64,000 bases of DNA from Parascedosporium putredinis (taxonomy: Eukaryota; Ascomycota; Sordariomycetes; Microascales; Microascaceae), in NCBI GenBank assembly GCA_949357655.1, contig CASHTG010000015.1:1798001-1862000 (forward strand), written 5' to 3'. The translations under genes and the position numbers were made by a program. The notes below the pieces were generated by a model. That model worked only from the letters and a program-made list of their open reading frames with translations, did not search any database and had not been told where the DNA came from. Of the stretch, positions 52,580 to 62,411 are shown one piece after another. How positions within the stretch are numbered: the first letter of the stretch is position 1; every line of letters starts with the position of its first letter.

Positions 52580-54169
52580 ATGGAGGGCCCTACACCCCCG
52601 ATCCATGCTCTCCCGCCCCAGCTGTCGTCTGCACATTACCAGACCAAACCGCTTCCACCGATTCCTAAAAGCCAAAATCCAGGTCCAAGTCAACTCCAGA
52701 GAACCAGCTTGCGGAGCCGGCCAGCCCGCCGACGCGGTGCCACTCGGTGGTTATGGCGGGGAGTTCTCGCGGCTGGCACGCGATGTCGCCGGCCCAACTG
52801 CCCGCCAGAGGCCACCGCCCATGGACTTGACTTCGACCAACCGACGGTATAGCTACCTCAAGCACTACAGCAAGGCGATCGGCCCCCTAGACTCCTTGTC
52901 TCCCCTTCCCGGGGATCGCAGCTCGGTTGAAATGCACAAGCAGGGCAAACGCCGGAGTGTGATCGTGGCGACGGACAACCCAAACCCACGTCTAGCCACT
53001 GTACAGGGTTGTGGGGCGCCGCGACCTGCACGGCTCCCACATCCCCTGCGTCCAGCACATACTCGAGCGACGGAGTAGAGACGACAGTGTCAGAGCCTTC
53101 GACATACCCCCGGCCAGTGACGGCTGCGAGATCTACTCTCTCGACCATATCGACCACGACGCCGATGAGACCCTTGTCGGCGAAGGCTTCCAGCTCTCAC
53201 CCAAAGGGCTTCCAAACTCCCCGCCTCCGCACTTGTGCACCCTCTGACCATACGGCGGCCAGCCGACACTCAACCTAACAGGTACAGCGGATACACGTCT
53301 TCTTTGTACAGCGACGCCGGCCCGGCACGCCCCCACCAGTCACAAGCAAGGCATGAACCCGAGCACGGGTATGACAAAGATGACGAGCCCGTCTCGCCTT
53401 CCACAGCACCCAAGGGTATCCAGCGTGTTAGCACACACAGCACGTACTCCAACTACAACGACATGGAAGATTATGCCATCAAGGACATGTACCACGCGAC
53501 AGTGGGCCAAATCGCGGCCTCCACGCGGGGCAGTACCAGCAGCACCGCGGCACAGGCACCCTCGCCCTCGCCATCGTCTAAGCGCACATCCTGGGCCCAC
53601 GTACAAAGGTCAGGGAGAGACTCAGCGGTGCCACAGCGCCCATGCTGTCCCGCAGCCAATCCATCGGCCACCGGCGTCCGGCGAGCGTGCAGTCGAATTC
53701 GACGTTTGGCGGGGCTAGCGGGCAGACTTTTGGCCGTCCCGGACGGCCTGTGGCGCCCGTGCTCACGAGTACCTTTGAGGAGGACGAAGATGTCCGGCCT
53801 GGATATATGTCGCGGTTGCTCCGGAGGCGTAGTGTCGTCTACGAAAAGAGTCCAGCCTGGACGCCCGCGCCCGCGCCCGAAACGACGGCACCGATGTTCG
53901 CACCCGCACTACCGAACCTGGTGCCCAGCCGACCACCTCCATCGACCCCTACGTCCGGATCGACGGGTACAGCGACGCCGACAGCGACGGCCCCGCGGGC
54001 GGGGACTGATGCGGCGGCTGCCAGCACCAAGCCCAAGAAGAGGGTGTCCAAGTTCGGGGCGGGGTTGCAGGGACTGGTCGCGCAAGCGAAGAAGGGCGCA
54101 GAGATGTTGACCAAGTCGGAGAGGAGGAAGCTGGGACTCCGCCACAAGATCCGAGTCCTACCCGAATGA
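52580..54169 (+). CDS. Unrecognised Ser/Pro-rich protein with a basic C-terminus (several frame breaks)
   Basis: I do not recognise the family. From ATG 52580 it reads MEGPTPPIHALPPQLSSAHY and QTKPLPPIPK, then in another frame PPPMDLTSTNRRYSYLKHYS. Later come YSNYNDMEDYAIKDMYHATV and, in a further frame, LSRSQSIGHRRPASVQSNST. The C-terminal block reads KKRVSKFGAGLQGLVAQAKK then GAEMLTKSERRKLGLRHKIR, ending at stop 54167-54169. Protein-like composition persists but switches frame at least four times, the same pattern as in the recognisable genes. Roughly 530 residues would result. Low complexity suggests a disordered protein; the basic C-terminal helix is the most conserved-looking part. There are no membrane segments, signal peptide or catalytic motif. 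The middle (about 53000-53280) is ambiguous between two frames. Confidence 0.6.
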
Positions 54170-56389
54170 TACCCGGGGTAAGACGAGGAATAGTCTGGGC
54201 CTGGGGGACGGTGTGACCCAACACACATTACCCTTCCTGCAAAGATCTTGATATTGCTTGCCCACACAGAAGGGCCCAGAAAGGCACACACGCCTCGTCC
54301 TCGTCCTTACTTTTTCCCTTCCCCACCTCTTTGCGTTCTTTTTTGTTGTTTGTCTCTCTCCCTCTGTCTCTCTCACTCTCTCTCTTAGCATGGGTTGCAT
54401 TTGGCGTGATGGTTTTGTGGCGTTTGGCGCACGCCAATTTCTCTCGCTTCTATGTGGGGAGTTTTCTAGGCTCGGCTTCTTTTTATTGAACCGCAAAATA
54501 TTGAGGAGAGCCCTTTTCAATCGGAGATTTATTACTCGATTTTGCGCTCTAGCAACGAAACATTACGACACCTTGGATGGATACACTTTTTTTTTTTTTT
54601 TTTTCTTTTTTCATGCTTATACAGATAGAACCTATAGAATTCCCAGGGAATGAAGAGAAGAGTTACAGTTTCATTGGAAGATGGATTTGGATTCAACGTA
54701 CGATATTGATACTCATGTAGTGATTTGTGAGGCTTGTGATGACTGTATGTTTCGGAGATGGAATGCATGGGGGAAGACTATGAAGGATATACATATATAC
54801 ATGTGCATGTAAGGAGAAAGAAAGAACATTGGAAATAGAGGAGGCATTCGACGATGTTGGATACGCACGCGAGTGGCTTCAATCTTGACCGCTTCATACC
54901 AACAAAGATTGCACGGCGTAGTTGTCCGTACTCCGGAGGTGGTCTCGTGGTTCCATGCACCCATTGATAAATCCATGTAACCAATTGGCCAATGGGTTGA
55001 CCTTTTTCCATGGATATGTGTGCATGTGGTTTCACGCACGTATCGAGGACGCCAGTTGGTGGTTTGGTCGGGCTCGGGATCCAACACTGCAAAGTTGCTT
55101 GACTGAGCCCCGCGTGGGCCGACGGAGCACTAACTGAGACTTACCTCGGCCCCCTTGTCCATCCCAAGGCACCTTGCCCGCGACATCCATCTTTGGATAC
55201 ATGTAGATCCAGTATTCAACTAGGTCTTCCCAGCTATGACTAGTGGAGAACCGAGGGGGACAAGCCAGGTTCAAGTTCGAGTCCAAGGCCAAGTCCACTA
55301 GGTCTGGCCCACAGCTCCTCCTCCTAAGCGCCCAGTTCTTGAGAGGATTTATTGAGGCGAGTGCTTCGTCGATTGCGTGGCTTGGCTGACACTTGGTTGT
55401 CCGAGGCGGTGGGCGTTTGACCTTATTTTGAATATATATTTTTGTTTAGCTGGAAGGATAAACGACACCGCGTCTGTCTTTGCAGCCAGAACCAGGGCAG
55501 GGAAATCGTTGACAGCAGCCAGGACCCCCACCGATTATTCCGGGGTGCCGGTAACCAGCCAGGCGGTGATGCAGATGCCGACCGCAGAACGACCAGGCAC
55601 CAGACTATGTTGATTCTCGCTGGCCCTCCACTACCTCGGGCTGGGACCCGTCTGACACGAGTGTCGCAACATTTGAAAGCAGCATCTATACCTCGGAAAT
55701 TCCGCTCTTGCCCTTTCCTATTCGCCAACGCCAACGCCCAAGTCAAAGAAAAAAGTGGAAGAAAGAAAGAAGCCCTTTCCAGCGTCATCCAGGTCTCTTA
55801 CCTCTCCCCTTGATCCGTCCTCTCCGTCTGGCGCACCCGCAGGCTCCGCTCCCAGCCTAACCCACGGATGCCAGCAAAGCAGCAGGCAGCCCTGGCCCCA
55901 GCCAATTCCGTTGTCGCTGATTCCCCCATTCGGCTTACTCCCACCCAATCCCACCCCCGCATTCTCCCCGGGACCGGACGCTGCGCCAGGGGAGGCAAGG
56001 GGGTTTTATTTTCTCTGAGCTACCTCTGCGCAATCCATCATCGCACGCCTGTACGCCCTGCACGCACAAAAGCCGACCACACGGACGCTTCATCCACTCC
56101 TTCCCCCAAGATCGTTGGAATGAGAGCAGAAAAGTAAAAGAACAAAATTAGTCCAAGCCAAGCTGGCGCATGAGCCGAAACACCCACCCTGGCACCAACT
56201 CGCACCCTCGCACACACATATACACATACACACACACACACACACACACGCATTCATTCTCCCTCTCTCTTCTCTCTCTCTCTCTCTCTCTCTCGCGCAC
56301 TCCCCCTTCTTCTCCCCCTTCCGCTCTCTTTCCCACCCCGATATCCCCCATCTCGACTGCCCACCAGCACGCGAGCTCAGGGCCAAGCC
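54170..56389. other. Intergenic 2.2 kb between the unknown gene and the Nudix gene
   Basis: The region holds the 3' end of the unknown gene, an 18-T run at 54587-54604, and the C/T-rich promoter and leader of the Nudix gene with (AC)n and (TC)n runs close to 56390. No gene is seen. Confidence 0.45.
56222..56296. repeat. (AC)n and (TC)n microsatellites before the Nudix gene
   Basis: An ACACAC run (about 56226-56249) and a TCTCTC run (about 56270-56294) lie 95-165 bp before the ATG at 56390, probably in the leader. Confidence 0.85.
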
Positions 56390-56657
56390 ATGGGTGAAAC
56401 GGAAACGTCCACCTCCTTCGACTCGCCCTCCCCAACCCATCCTCCTCCAGCTCCCGCCTCGGTACCTGCCGCGCCTGTCGTCACCGCTTCGGCATCGCTG
56501 CCAGTCTCCGCCTCAGACCCGCCTCCCCTCGCGGAAGCCGAGGTCCAAAGCTTCGCCGCCGCCGTCAGCGCCGCCGCACAGGCCGACTCTCTTCTTGCAC
56601 TCGACACCAACTACTGGGACGTCGAGATGATGGCCCTCCCAACGCCGGCTCTTTGGT
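56390..56657 (+). CDS. Possible first exon of the Nudix gene, or a separate short gene
   Basis: The reading frame from ATG 56390 gives a Pro/Ser/Ala-rich start (MGETETSTSFDSPSPTHPPP). It then has a more ordered segment, ADSLLALDTNYWDVEMMALP, and ends at a good donor (TTTG|GTGAGT). A possible acceptor CCCCAG lies at about 57037. Joined there, the frame stops at once unless a base is restored. If it is, the sequence continues with FDPSHPSSPKMP and could run into the Nudix protein with one more shift. It may be the true N-terminus, but translation from ATG 57074 alone is also plausible. I do not recognise the segment. Confidence 0.4.
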
Positions 56658-57073
56658 GAGTTATGATGGATGACTCTCTATTTTTCCGTTTTTGATATTG
56701 TTCAATCCTTTTTCCGTTATTTTCCTCTTCCGTCCCAGCGCTGTTTCTTTGTCAAAAGTTTCCCCTTTTACAGTGCAGCTCCGCACACTGCCGGTATCAT
56801 TATGTAAATCTAGAGACGATGCCTCTTTAGGCTACCGCGAGCTCATGTGTAGTCACGCATGTCGTCATCACCATCACGAAACTCTCTCCCCTAGCTACCA
56901 TCCTCCCCCAACGCGCGCCTCATGCAACCATTCTCCCTTCACAGCTGTTCCGTCCTCGCTACGTTACGCAACCCTCTTTTGATCCCGTCCGCACCCTGCC
57001 ACCGTTTGCTCCTCCTGTGTCCTCACCCTTCCCCAGGGTTTGACCCCTCCCACCCGTCTTCCCCCAAAATGCC

Positions 57074-58413
57074 ATGATCCCCACAATTACCGCTGCCGCT
57101 GCCGCTGCCGCTGCCGCCGCCAGCGCCGCCGGGTTCCCCAAGCTAACGCGGAGCCTTCTCCGTCCCGCCACCCAGGCCGCCCTCGCCCGCTTGCGAGCCT
57201 ACAAGGCCCCGGCCTTTCCCTCTGGGACCAGCTCCCCGCCAGCCGTCGCGCCGCCGTCCTCATCCTTCTCTACGCCGACCGCCATGGCGACCTGCGCGTC
57301 GTTCTGACCATGCGCGCCGCCAGCCTTCGAGCTTTTCTGGCCACGCTGCCTTCCCCGGCGGCAAGGCCGATTCTGCAGACGAGTCGCCGTGTAAGTTTCT
57401 CCTGTGTCCTTTTCTAGCTTCTTTCTAGAAAGGACGGTGACCCCTTCCCTGACCTCTCTTTCCTTTCCCCCTCCTTTCCTTCCCCCTCCTTTCTCTTTGA
57501 GATACCTAGCTAACAGCGGCGGCCCACATCCCCCCTCTGTACTAGACCAAATAGCGCGGCGTGAAGCCTTTGAAGAGATCGGTCTGCCCATGGACGACTC
57601 CAAGCTACCCGCCCCCTTCAAGCTTGAATTCCTCTGTTACCTACCCCACAGCCTCGCCCGCAACGGCCTCGCTGTCCGACCCTGCGTCGCTCTCCTCCAC
57701 AACCCTCTCACCCAGTCCCAGCCCTCGTCGTCGAGTACCACCGCCGCAGCAGCCGGCGGTAGCCTCCTCCTCCTCCCCATCTTCGCCGCCGCTACCGCCG
57801 CCGCCACTACTACCACTACCACGACCACCCTGCACTCCTCGCCCCTAGCGACCACCGCGAACCCCATGGTCCCCCGCCTCGACGCCAAGGAAGTCGCCGC
57901 CGTTTTCTCCGCCCCCTTCTCCAGCTTCCTACGCGACACCGACGCTCCCGTTCCCGCGGGCTCCTCCGCACCGGGCCTACCCCCGGGCCACTGGTACGAC
58001 GGCACGTGGATCCACTGGAAGGGTGAACCCTGGCGCGTCCACAACTTTTACGTGCCCGTCAACAACCAGCGCGTCGTGAAGCCCGACCCCGACCCCGTGC
58101 CCAACGACGACCTCGCCCAAGTCGCCGACGACGCGTCCCCTCCGCCGAGAGGTACAAGGTCTGGGGTATGACGGCCAAGATCCTGGTCGAAGCGGCATCG
58201 TGCGCGTACGGAACCACTCCGACGTTTGAGCACAACCCCGTCTGGGGCGACGAGAAAATCATTCTCATGGCGCATGACGAGGGCCAGTTCTTCGACCGAC
58301 CCTCTACAAGGATTAGGGTCACGGGAGACGGGGCTCCCGCTTCGGGCGGGGATATGACGCCCACGGAGGAAGCTGTGGAGGAGGCCAAAAGGGCGGAGCC
58401 GGCCAAGATATAA
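57074..58413 (+). CDS. PCD1: Nudix hydrolase, coenzyme A pyrophosphatase (Pcd1-like), frame broken
   Basis: Pcd1-type Nudix enzymes cleave CoA and oxidised CoA to phosphopantetheine and 3',5'-ADP, typically in peroxisomes. After an Ala-rich start (MIPTITAAAA), the core reads SRRAAVLILLYADRHGDLRV, LTMRAASLRAF, then the Nudix/CoA motif FPGGKADSADESP-YQIARREAFEEIGLP. The motif is interrupted by an intron (57391-57545) that splits a Tyr codon. It continues LPHSLARNGLAVRPCVALLH and ends with YKVWGMTAKILVEAA. Three single-base losses are needed: CCC 57218-57220, TTTT 57333-57336 and near 58160. Restored length is 395 residues. A low-complexity Ser/Ala/Thr stretch with a run of Thr (about 57720-57850) interrupts the domain and may be a species-specific insertion. 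Confidence 0.88.
57089..57122. repeat. GCTGCC/GCCGCC repeat coding for polyalanine
   Basis: A GCY/GCC triplet run encodes about ten consecutive Ala residues near the N-terminus of the Nudix protein. Confidence 0.8.
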
Positions 58414-58883
58414 AAGGGCGAGGATCCAAACCCGAGCTGTCGGATCGGGTGGGGACGAACGAGTGTAGAAAGGGACGTATTTGGAGGGTTGTCAACATCA
58501 GAATCAGCGCTGGGGGCTGAGGGAGATTATCGGCTCCTCATTTTTTCTTCTTCTTGTTTGCCTTCATGTCTTGACGCAGGGCCAAGGAAGCGTTCGTTTC
58601 ATTGCAATAGATCCCTTGTACACAGCAATAATTCCATTCATGCTCTGCCATAACCGTGGTATCTGGTACTGGACCTCCTGGTGCCAATGACACCAGCACT
58701 CAAGATAACTCAAAACAAACCACCACCGCCCGTTCGGGCCTCGTCTCGTACAGTCAACTGGCCATTTCCTGGCCTTCAACCTCACTATGTTTGGCATCAC
58801 CCTTTGGTGCTGCGCGCCGAAGGCCCGCACGCTCCCCGCACTCTACTTGCCTCCTGCTTCTCCAGTCACGCATCAATGCGAGT
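58414..58883. other. Intergenic gap between the convergent Nudix and CTR genes
   Basis: This stretch of 470 bp is 3'-flanking sequence of two convergent genes. No gene is seen. Confidence 0.5.
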
Positions 58884-59938
58884 CTAGTGGCAAGCGGTAT
58901 CCTTGGTAGAAGACGTGCTGTTCCCGAAGAGAAGGTATCCCACGAACGCCCCAACCGAAACTGCAATCATGACCCAGCCATTGTAGGTCATAAAGACGAG
59001 CCTGTTTAGCGGTAACGAGAGGAGAAGAATTCCATTAGCAAACCAACCACCTCCTCGTGCTAGACCCGGGTCGACCCTTGCTGGTGGAGTATCCAACTTA
59101 CATGAGCATGAAAGCATAGAAGTTCTGGAGACCGTATAGGGCTGCCTTGATGACGTGTGTGCGACGGCTGATTTCGGGCTGGTTTTGTCCTGGCAAAAGG
59201 AAAGGGGTTGATTCGTTAACTTCGTCTTCGCGGCCTCATGGTGGTCACAGAAATCTTAGCTCTCTCTGCTCGTTATGTCTCGTCTTCTTTGCCTCTTGAT
59301 GTATTTCTTTTTCATTCTTCTTCTTCTTTCGAGGGGACAGGATGCCAAGAAAGGCTAGCGATAGCTCAAACACTTGGATCTCGAGAAGCGAACAGCAGAC
59401 GACGCAAAGGAAAAGCGCACGAGGAGTGCTATTGGGTGGATGGGGTCAAGACATTCAGGGCAGAGGGCGGGGGAAGAATGTAGACAGAGCAGAGGGAGGA
59501 AAGGAAAAAGAAATATGATAAAATGCAATTAGAGCGTAAGATGGGATGGCTTACTTGGCGCAGCCTGGACACGCTTCGACGCAGCGAGCTCGTAGGATCT
59601 GCTGTATGCACGGATAGCTTCGTAGCCCGCACCGATTGCGACAACCGCGATGAGGGAGAGGACGAGATCGAACGTGGAGCGAACGTGCCATTGGCGGAAG
59701 ACAATGCAGAGGTTCTCCGTGTCCCAAGTGAAGAGCATCTACAAGGATCGGAGAGGTAAGCGGTCAGTCCGTGGCGTCATCAGGGTAGAGTCAAGTCGGG
59801 GGCCAAGGGATCGAGGGGGATGAGGATACTCACGTTCATGCTGCACATAGCGCTGCCGGGGTCGCCGTGACCGCCATCGCCGTGGTCCATGTCGCCGTGG
59901 CCCATATGCTGCATGTGGTCATGGTGAGAGTGGTCCAT
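58884..59938 (-). CDS. Ctr-family copper transporter
   Basis: Ctr proteins are trimeric channels that bring Cu(I) across the plasma or vacuolar membrane. Four exons join in perfect phase: 59938-59834, 59738-59555, 59189-59102 and 59001-58884, giving 164 residues without a frame break. The N-terminus is Met/His-rich (MDHSHHDHMQHMGHGDMDHG), the usual copper-collecting segment. Transmembrane segment 1 follows MLFTWDTENLCIVFRQWHV. Segment 2 carries the MxxxM pore motif in NFYAFMLMLVFMTYNGW, and segment 3 has the GxxxG packing motif in VGAFVGYLLFG. The third intron interrupts the first Met codon of MxxxM. The short N-terminus and small size fit the Ctr2-like group, often vacuolar, but location cannot be settled from sequence. 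Confidence 0.95.
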
Positions 59939-61179
59939 CTTGTCGAGGAGTTACGGGTGGGTGGGTGTCGAAAGATGCGCGCGTGTTCCTTGGGGGAGCG
60001 AGACAAGCAGATTGCAATTGAGCCGCAGCCGCTAGCTAGGTCTATAGAGAGGGACGTTAAGGGAGTGGGAACTTGGAGAACCAGGGAACCGGGCTTGAGA
60101 TTGGAGAAAAGAATGAGGGGCAGTGGCAGGTCCGGGAGGAAAACAACTCGAGGTCAAGGAAAGAAGAGGGCTGAAAGCACGGTCGGCGCGGTGGTTTAAT
60201 AAATGAACCCCGAGCGAAAGTAGATGGGGAAGCACAGCTCTTGTTCACACAGTGGGCTCACGGGGGAAGCTCCGATTAATGGCAAGCTTCTCCACGAATG
60301 GGGCGCTAAATCAACTCAAACGAGCGCACTTGCTGGGAACGATTAGGGGCGGGAGGGGGGAACATTGACCCGTTGTCGTCAGCCTGCACTACGAATCATG
60401 GCGGGCGACGCTGCTGGGGTAAAAGCAACAACTTCAGTATGAGTAAGCCAAGGAAGTACATCCTCGATCGCGACATGGACTCGCTTTGAACCCAACTTGG
60501 AACTGGGGTTGTTCGGCAGCATCACGTCGGTTTCGGAAAAGTCAGCACTGTCGCTTGTTTGATCAATTCGTCTCCTCGAATACATCCACAAAGTCACTGC
60601 TTGAAGCGGAGGAACTGAATGCGGACCTGTCCACTGCCGCACTACATCTATGGATATGAATAGTATTTGGGAGCAAGTACCGTGTGCCCCGAACTGCACG
60701 AAGCTCTCCTATCAGAGGATCCATTGCAGTACCCTCAGAGGCATTATCTGATCAATTGATGCCAAAAATGTGGAACCGCCTCTGCTTCGGCTCGTCCCAT
60801 TCCAAGGCGACCTCGGACATCGCAACACGCCAGCGCGACTGCATGTTGAATGAGTAACCTGCTCCGAAATCCCTTGCCTAGCCGCGATTGCAGAGCCTTT
60901 TTAAATCTTTTCTTCTCAGCCAGCGGCCTTCTCTCTCATCGATTTCTTCTTAGTTTCGCCTCCTCGAACTTATTGTCGCATCTTTTCACCACGCGCCCTC
61001 TTTCCCTCCCCCGCTCTCTCCCTTCCCTCTCTCTCTCTTCTTTTCTAAACCTGTGAGGACAAGCGCACCGTAGAAATCCGCCAGCCCACCACCCTTGCTC
61101 TTTGCTCAAGGACCCCTCCCCCGCCCTTCAGGGATCTGTTCTCGCGACAAACCAGAAAACTAGGGAGGAGAAAACAAAA
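59939..61179. promoter_or_regulatory. Shared upstream region of the CTR and BNA1 genes
   Basis: This 1.2-kb gap between divergent genes holds both promoters. A perfect ATCAATTGAT palindrome lies at 60751-60760, about 420 bp before the BNA1 start. The BNA1-proximal part (60890-61060) is C/T-rich. No gene is seen. Confidence 0.5.
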
Positions 61180-62049
61180 ATGCTGGCCTCCCCAGTTAAT
61201 CTGCCAAAGTGGTCAGTTTTTGCGAAAGAAATCACCTGTCCATATTCCCGCAGTGCGTGACAGAAAGGAGAGCAGCTCTGCAAATACATGGCTAACATGC
61301 AGTCCCTGGTAGGCTGGAGGAAAACTCGCATCTCCTTCAGCCACCCGTGAACAACTACTGCGTTTACAATGACCACTGCACAGTCATGGTAAGTTGTCGT
61401 AAAGCAACCTTCCGCCGTCTCATCGCGAGGCCGGCATTACCCCCCCCTTTCTCAAACTTTCATTTCTTCTCTCCCTCCCCTCATGTGGTCACGCCACTTG
61501 TTAGAGACACAAGAAGAAGAAAAAAAGAATGAGGAGCAGAACGGCCCTCTCCATCTTCTTGGCGGCCGTGATTCCTAACGCCCCGGGCTCCCCGCGCCCC
61601 CGCTCTCCTTGTCCAGATTGTCGGCGGCCCCAACGCCCGTACCGACTACCACATCAACGAGACCCCCGAGTGGTTCTACCAGTACAAGGGCGCCATGATG
61701 CTCAAGGTCGTCGACGATGGTGTCTTCCGCGACATCATCATTCGCGAGGGCGACATGTTTCTCCTCCCCCAACACGCCGCACAACCCCGTGCGCTTCGCC
61801 GACACTGTTGGTATAGTCCTCGAGCAGAAGCGACCTCCCACCTCGGTCGACCGCATGCGCTGGTACTGCCAGAACTGCAGCGCCATTGTCCACGAGGCTA
61901 GCTTCCACTGCACTAACTTGGGCACCCAGATCAAACAAGGCGTCGAGGACTTCAAGGAAAGCACAGAGGCCAGGACATGTAAACAGTGCGGTACGCTAGC
62001 GGATTGGAAGCCGGCGCCAGGATCTATCAAGGATCCCAACTTGGAGTAG
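61180..62049 (+). CDS. BNA1: 3-hydroxyanthranilate 3,4-dioxygenase (one frame break)
   Basis: Bna1 opens the ring of 3-hydroxyanthranilate in the kynurenine route to NAD. Exons are 61180-61211, 61313-61388 and 61617-62049. Spliced, the start reads MLASPVNLPKW-LEENSHLLQPPVNNYCVY. The cupin core shows IVGGPNARTDYHINETPEWF (iron-binding His and Glu), YQYKGAMMLKVVDDG and IIIREGDMFLLP. The second half has NTPHNPVRFADTVG (iron-binding His) and the fungal rubredoxin-like metal site WYCQNCSAIVHE with CKQCGTLADWKP. The C run at 61766-61770 is two bases short of the family pattern. Restored length is 180 residues, normal for the enzyme. The first intron uses a GTCAGT donor, weaker than the others here. 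Confidence 0.94.
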
Positions 62050-62411
62050 AGAGGAGAGAGTTCAAATCCGCAGGAGGGCAGCGGGACTTGAAGAAACCAC
62101 ACAAAAATAGGATTCTGAAGAAAGAGAAAAAATTACGAAACAAATGAAGCAATGAAAGAACCATAAAACAAGAAAAGGTCACGTATTTAGCCCCGCGAAT
62201 TTGTTGTTCTTTTCGTCGCAAAATCTATTTATATTGGATGCTATTGATGCGTACATGTAACTTCTCCTCGGGTATCGCCCAGCTATCCAATCGTCGGGCT
62301 CATCAGTCCGTCGACTGTTGGCTGAGCAGGGGGAAAAAAAAGAGAAAGATAAGAAAAAATCTCATGCAGCGTCCCATGGTCTGCTATCTTGGCTTCAACC
62401 TCTCAAGTACT
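62050..62411. other. Intergenic gap between the convergent BNA1 and FAHD1-like genes
   Basis: This stretch of 362 bp is 3'-flanking sequence with A-rich runs (62100-62180). No gene is seen. Confidence 0.5.

Noticed and set aside
61529..61816. 95-codon ORF at the BNA1 intron/exon boundary
   Set aside because: It starts inside the BNA1 intron and runs out of frame over exon 3; the in-frame cupin sequence is the real product.
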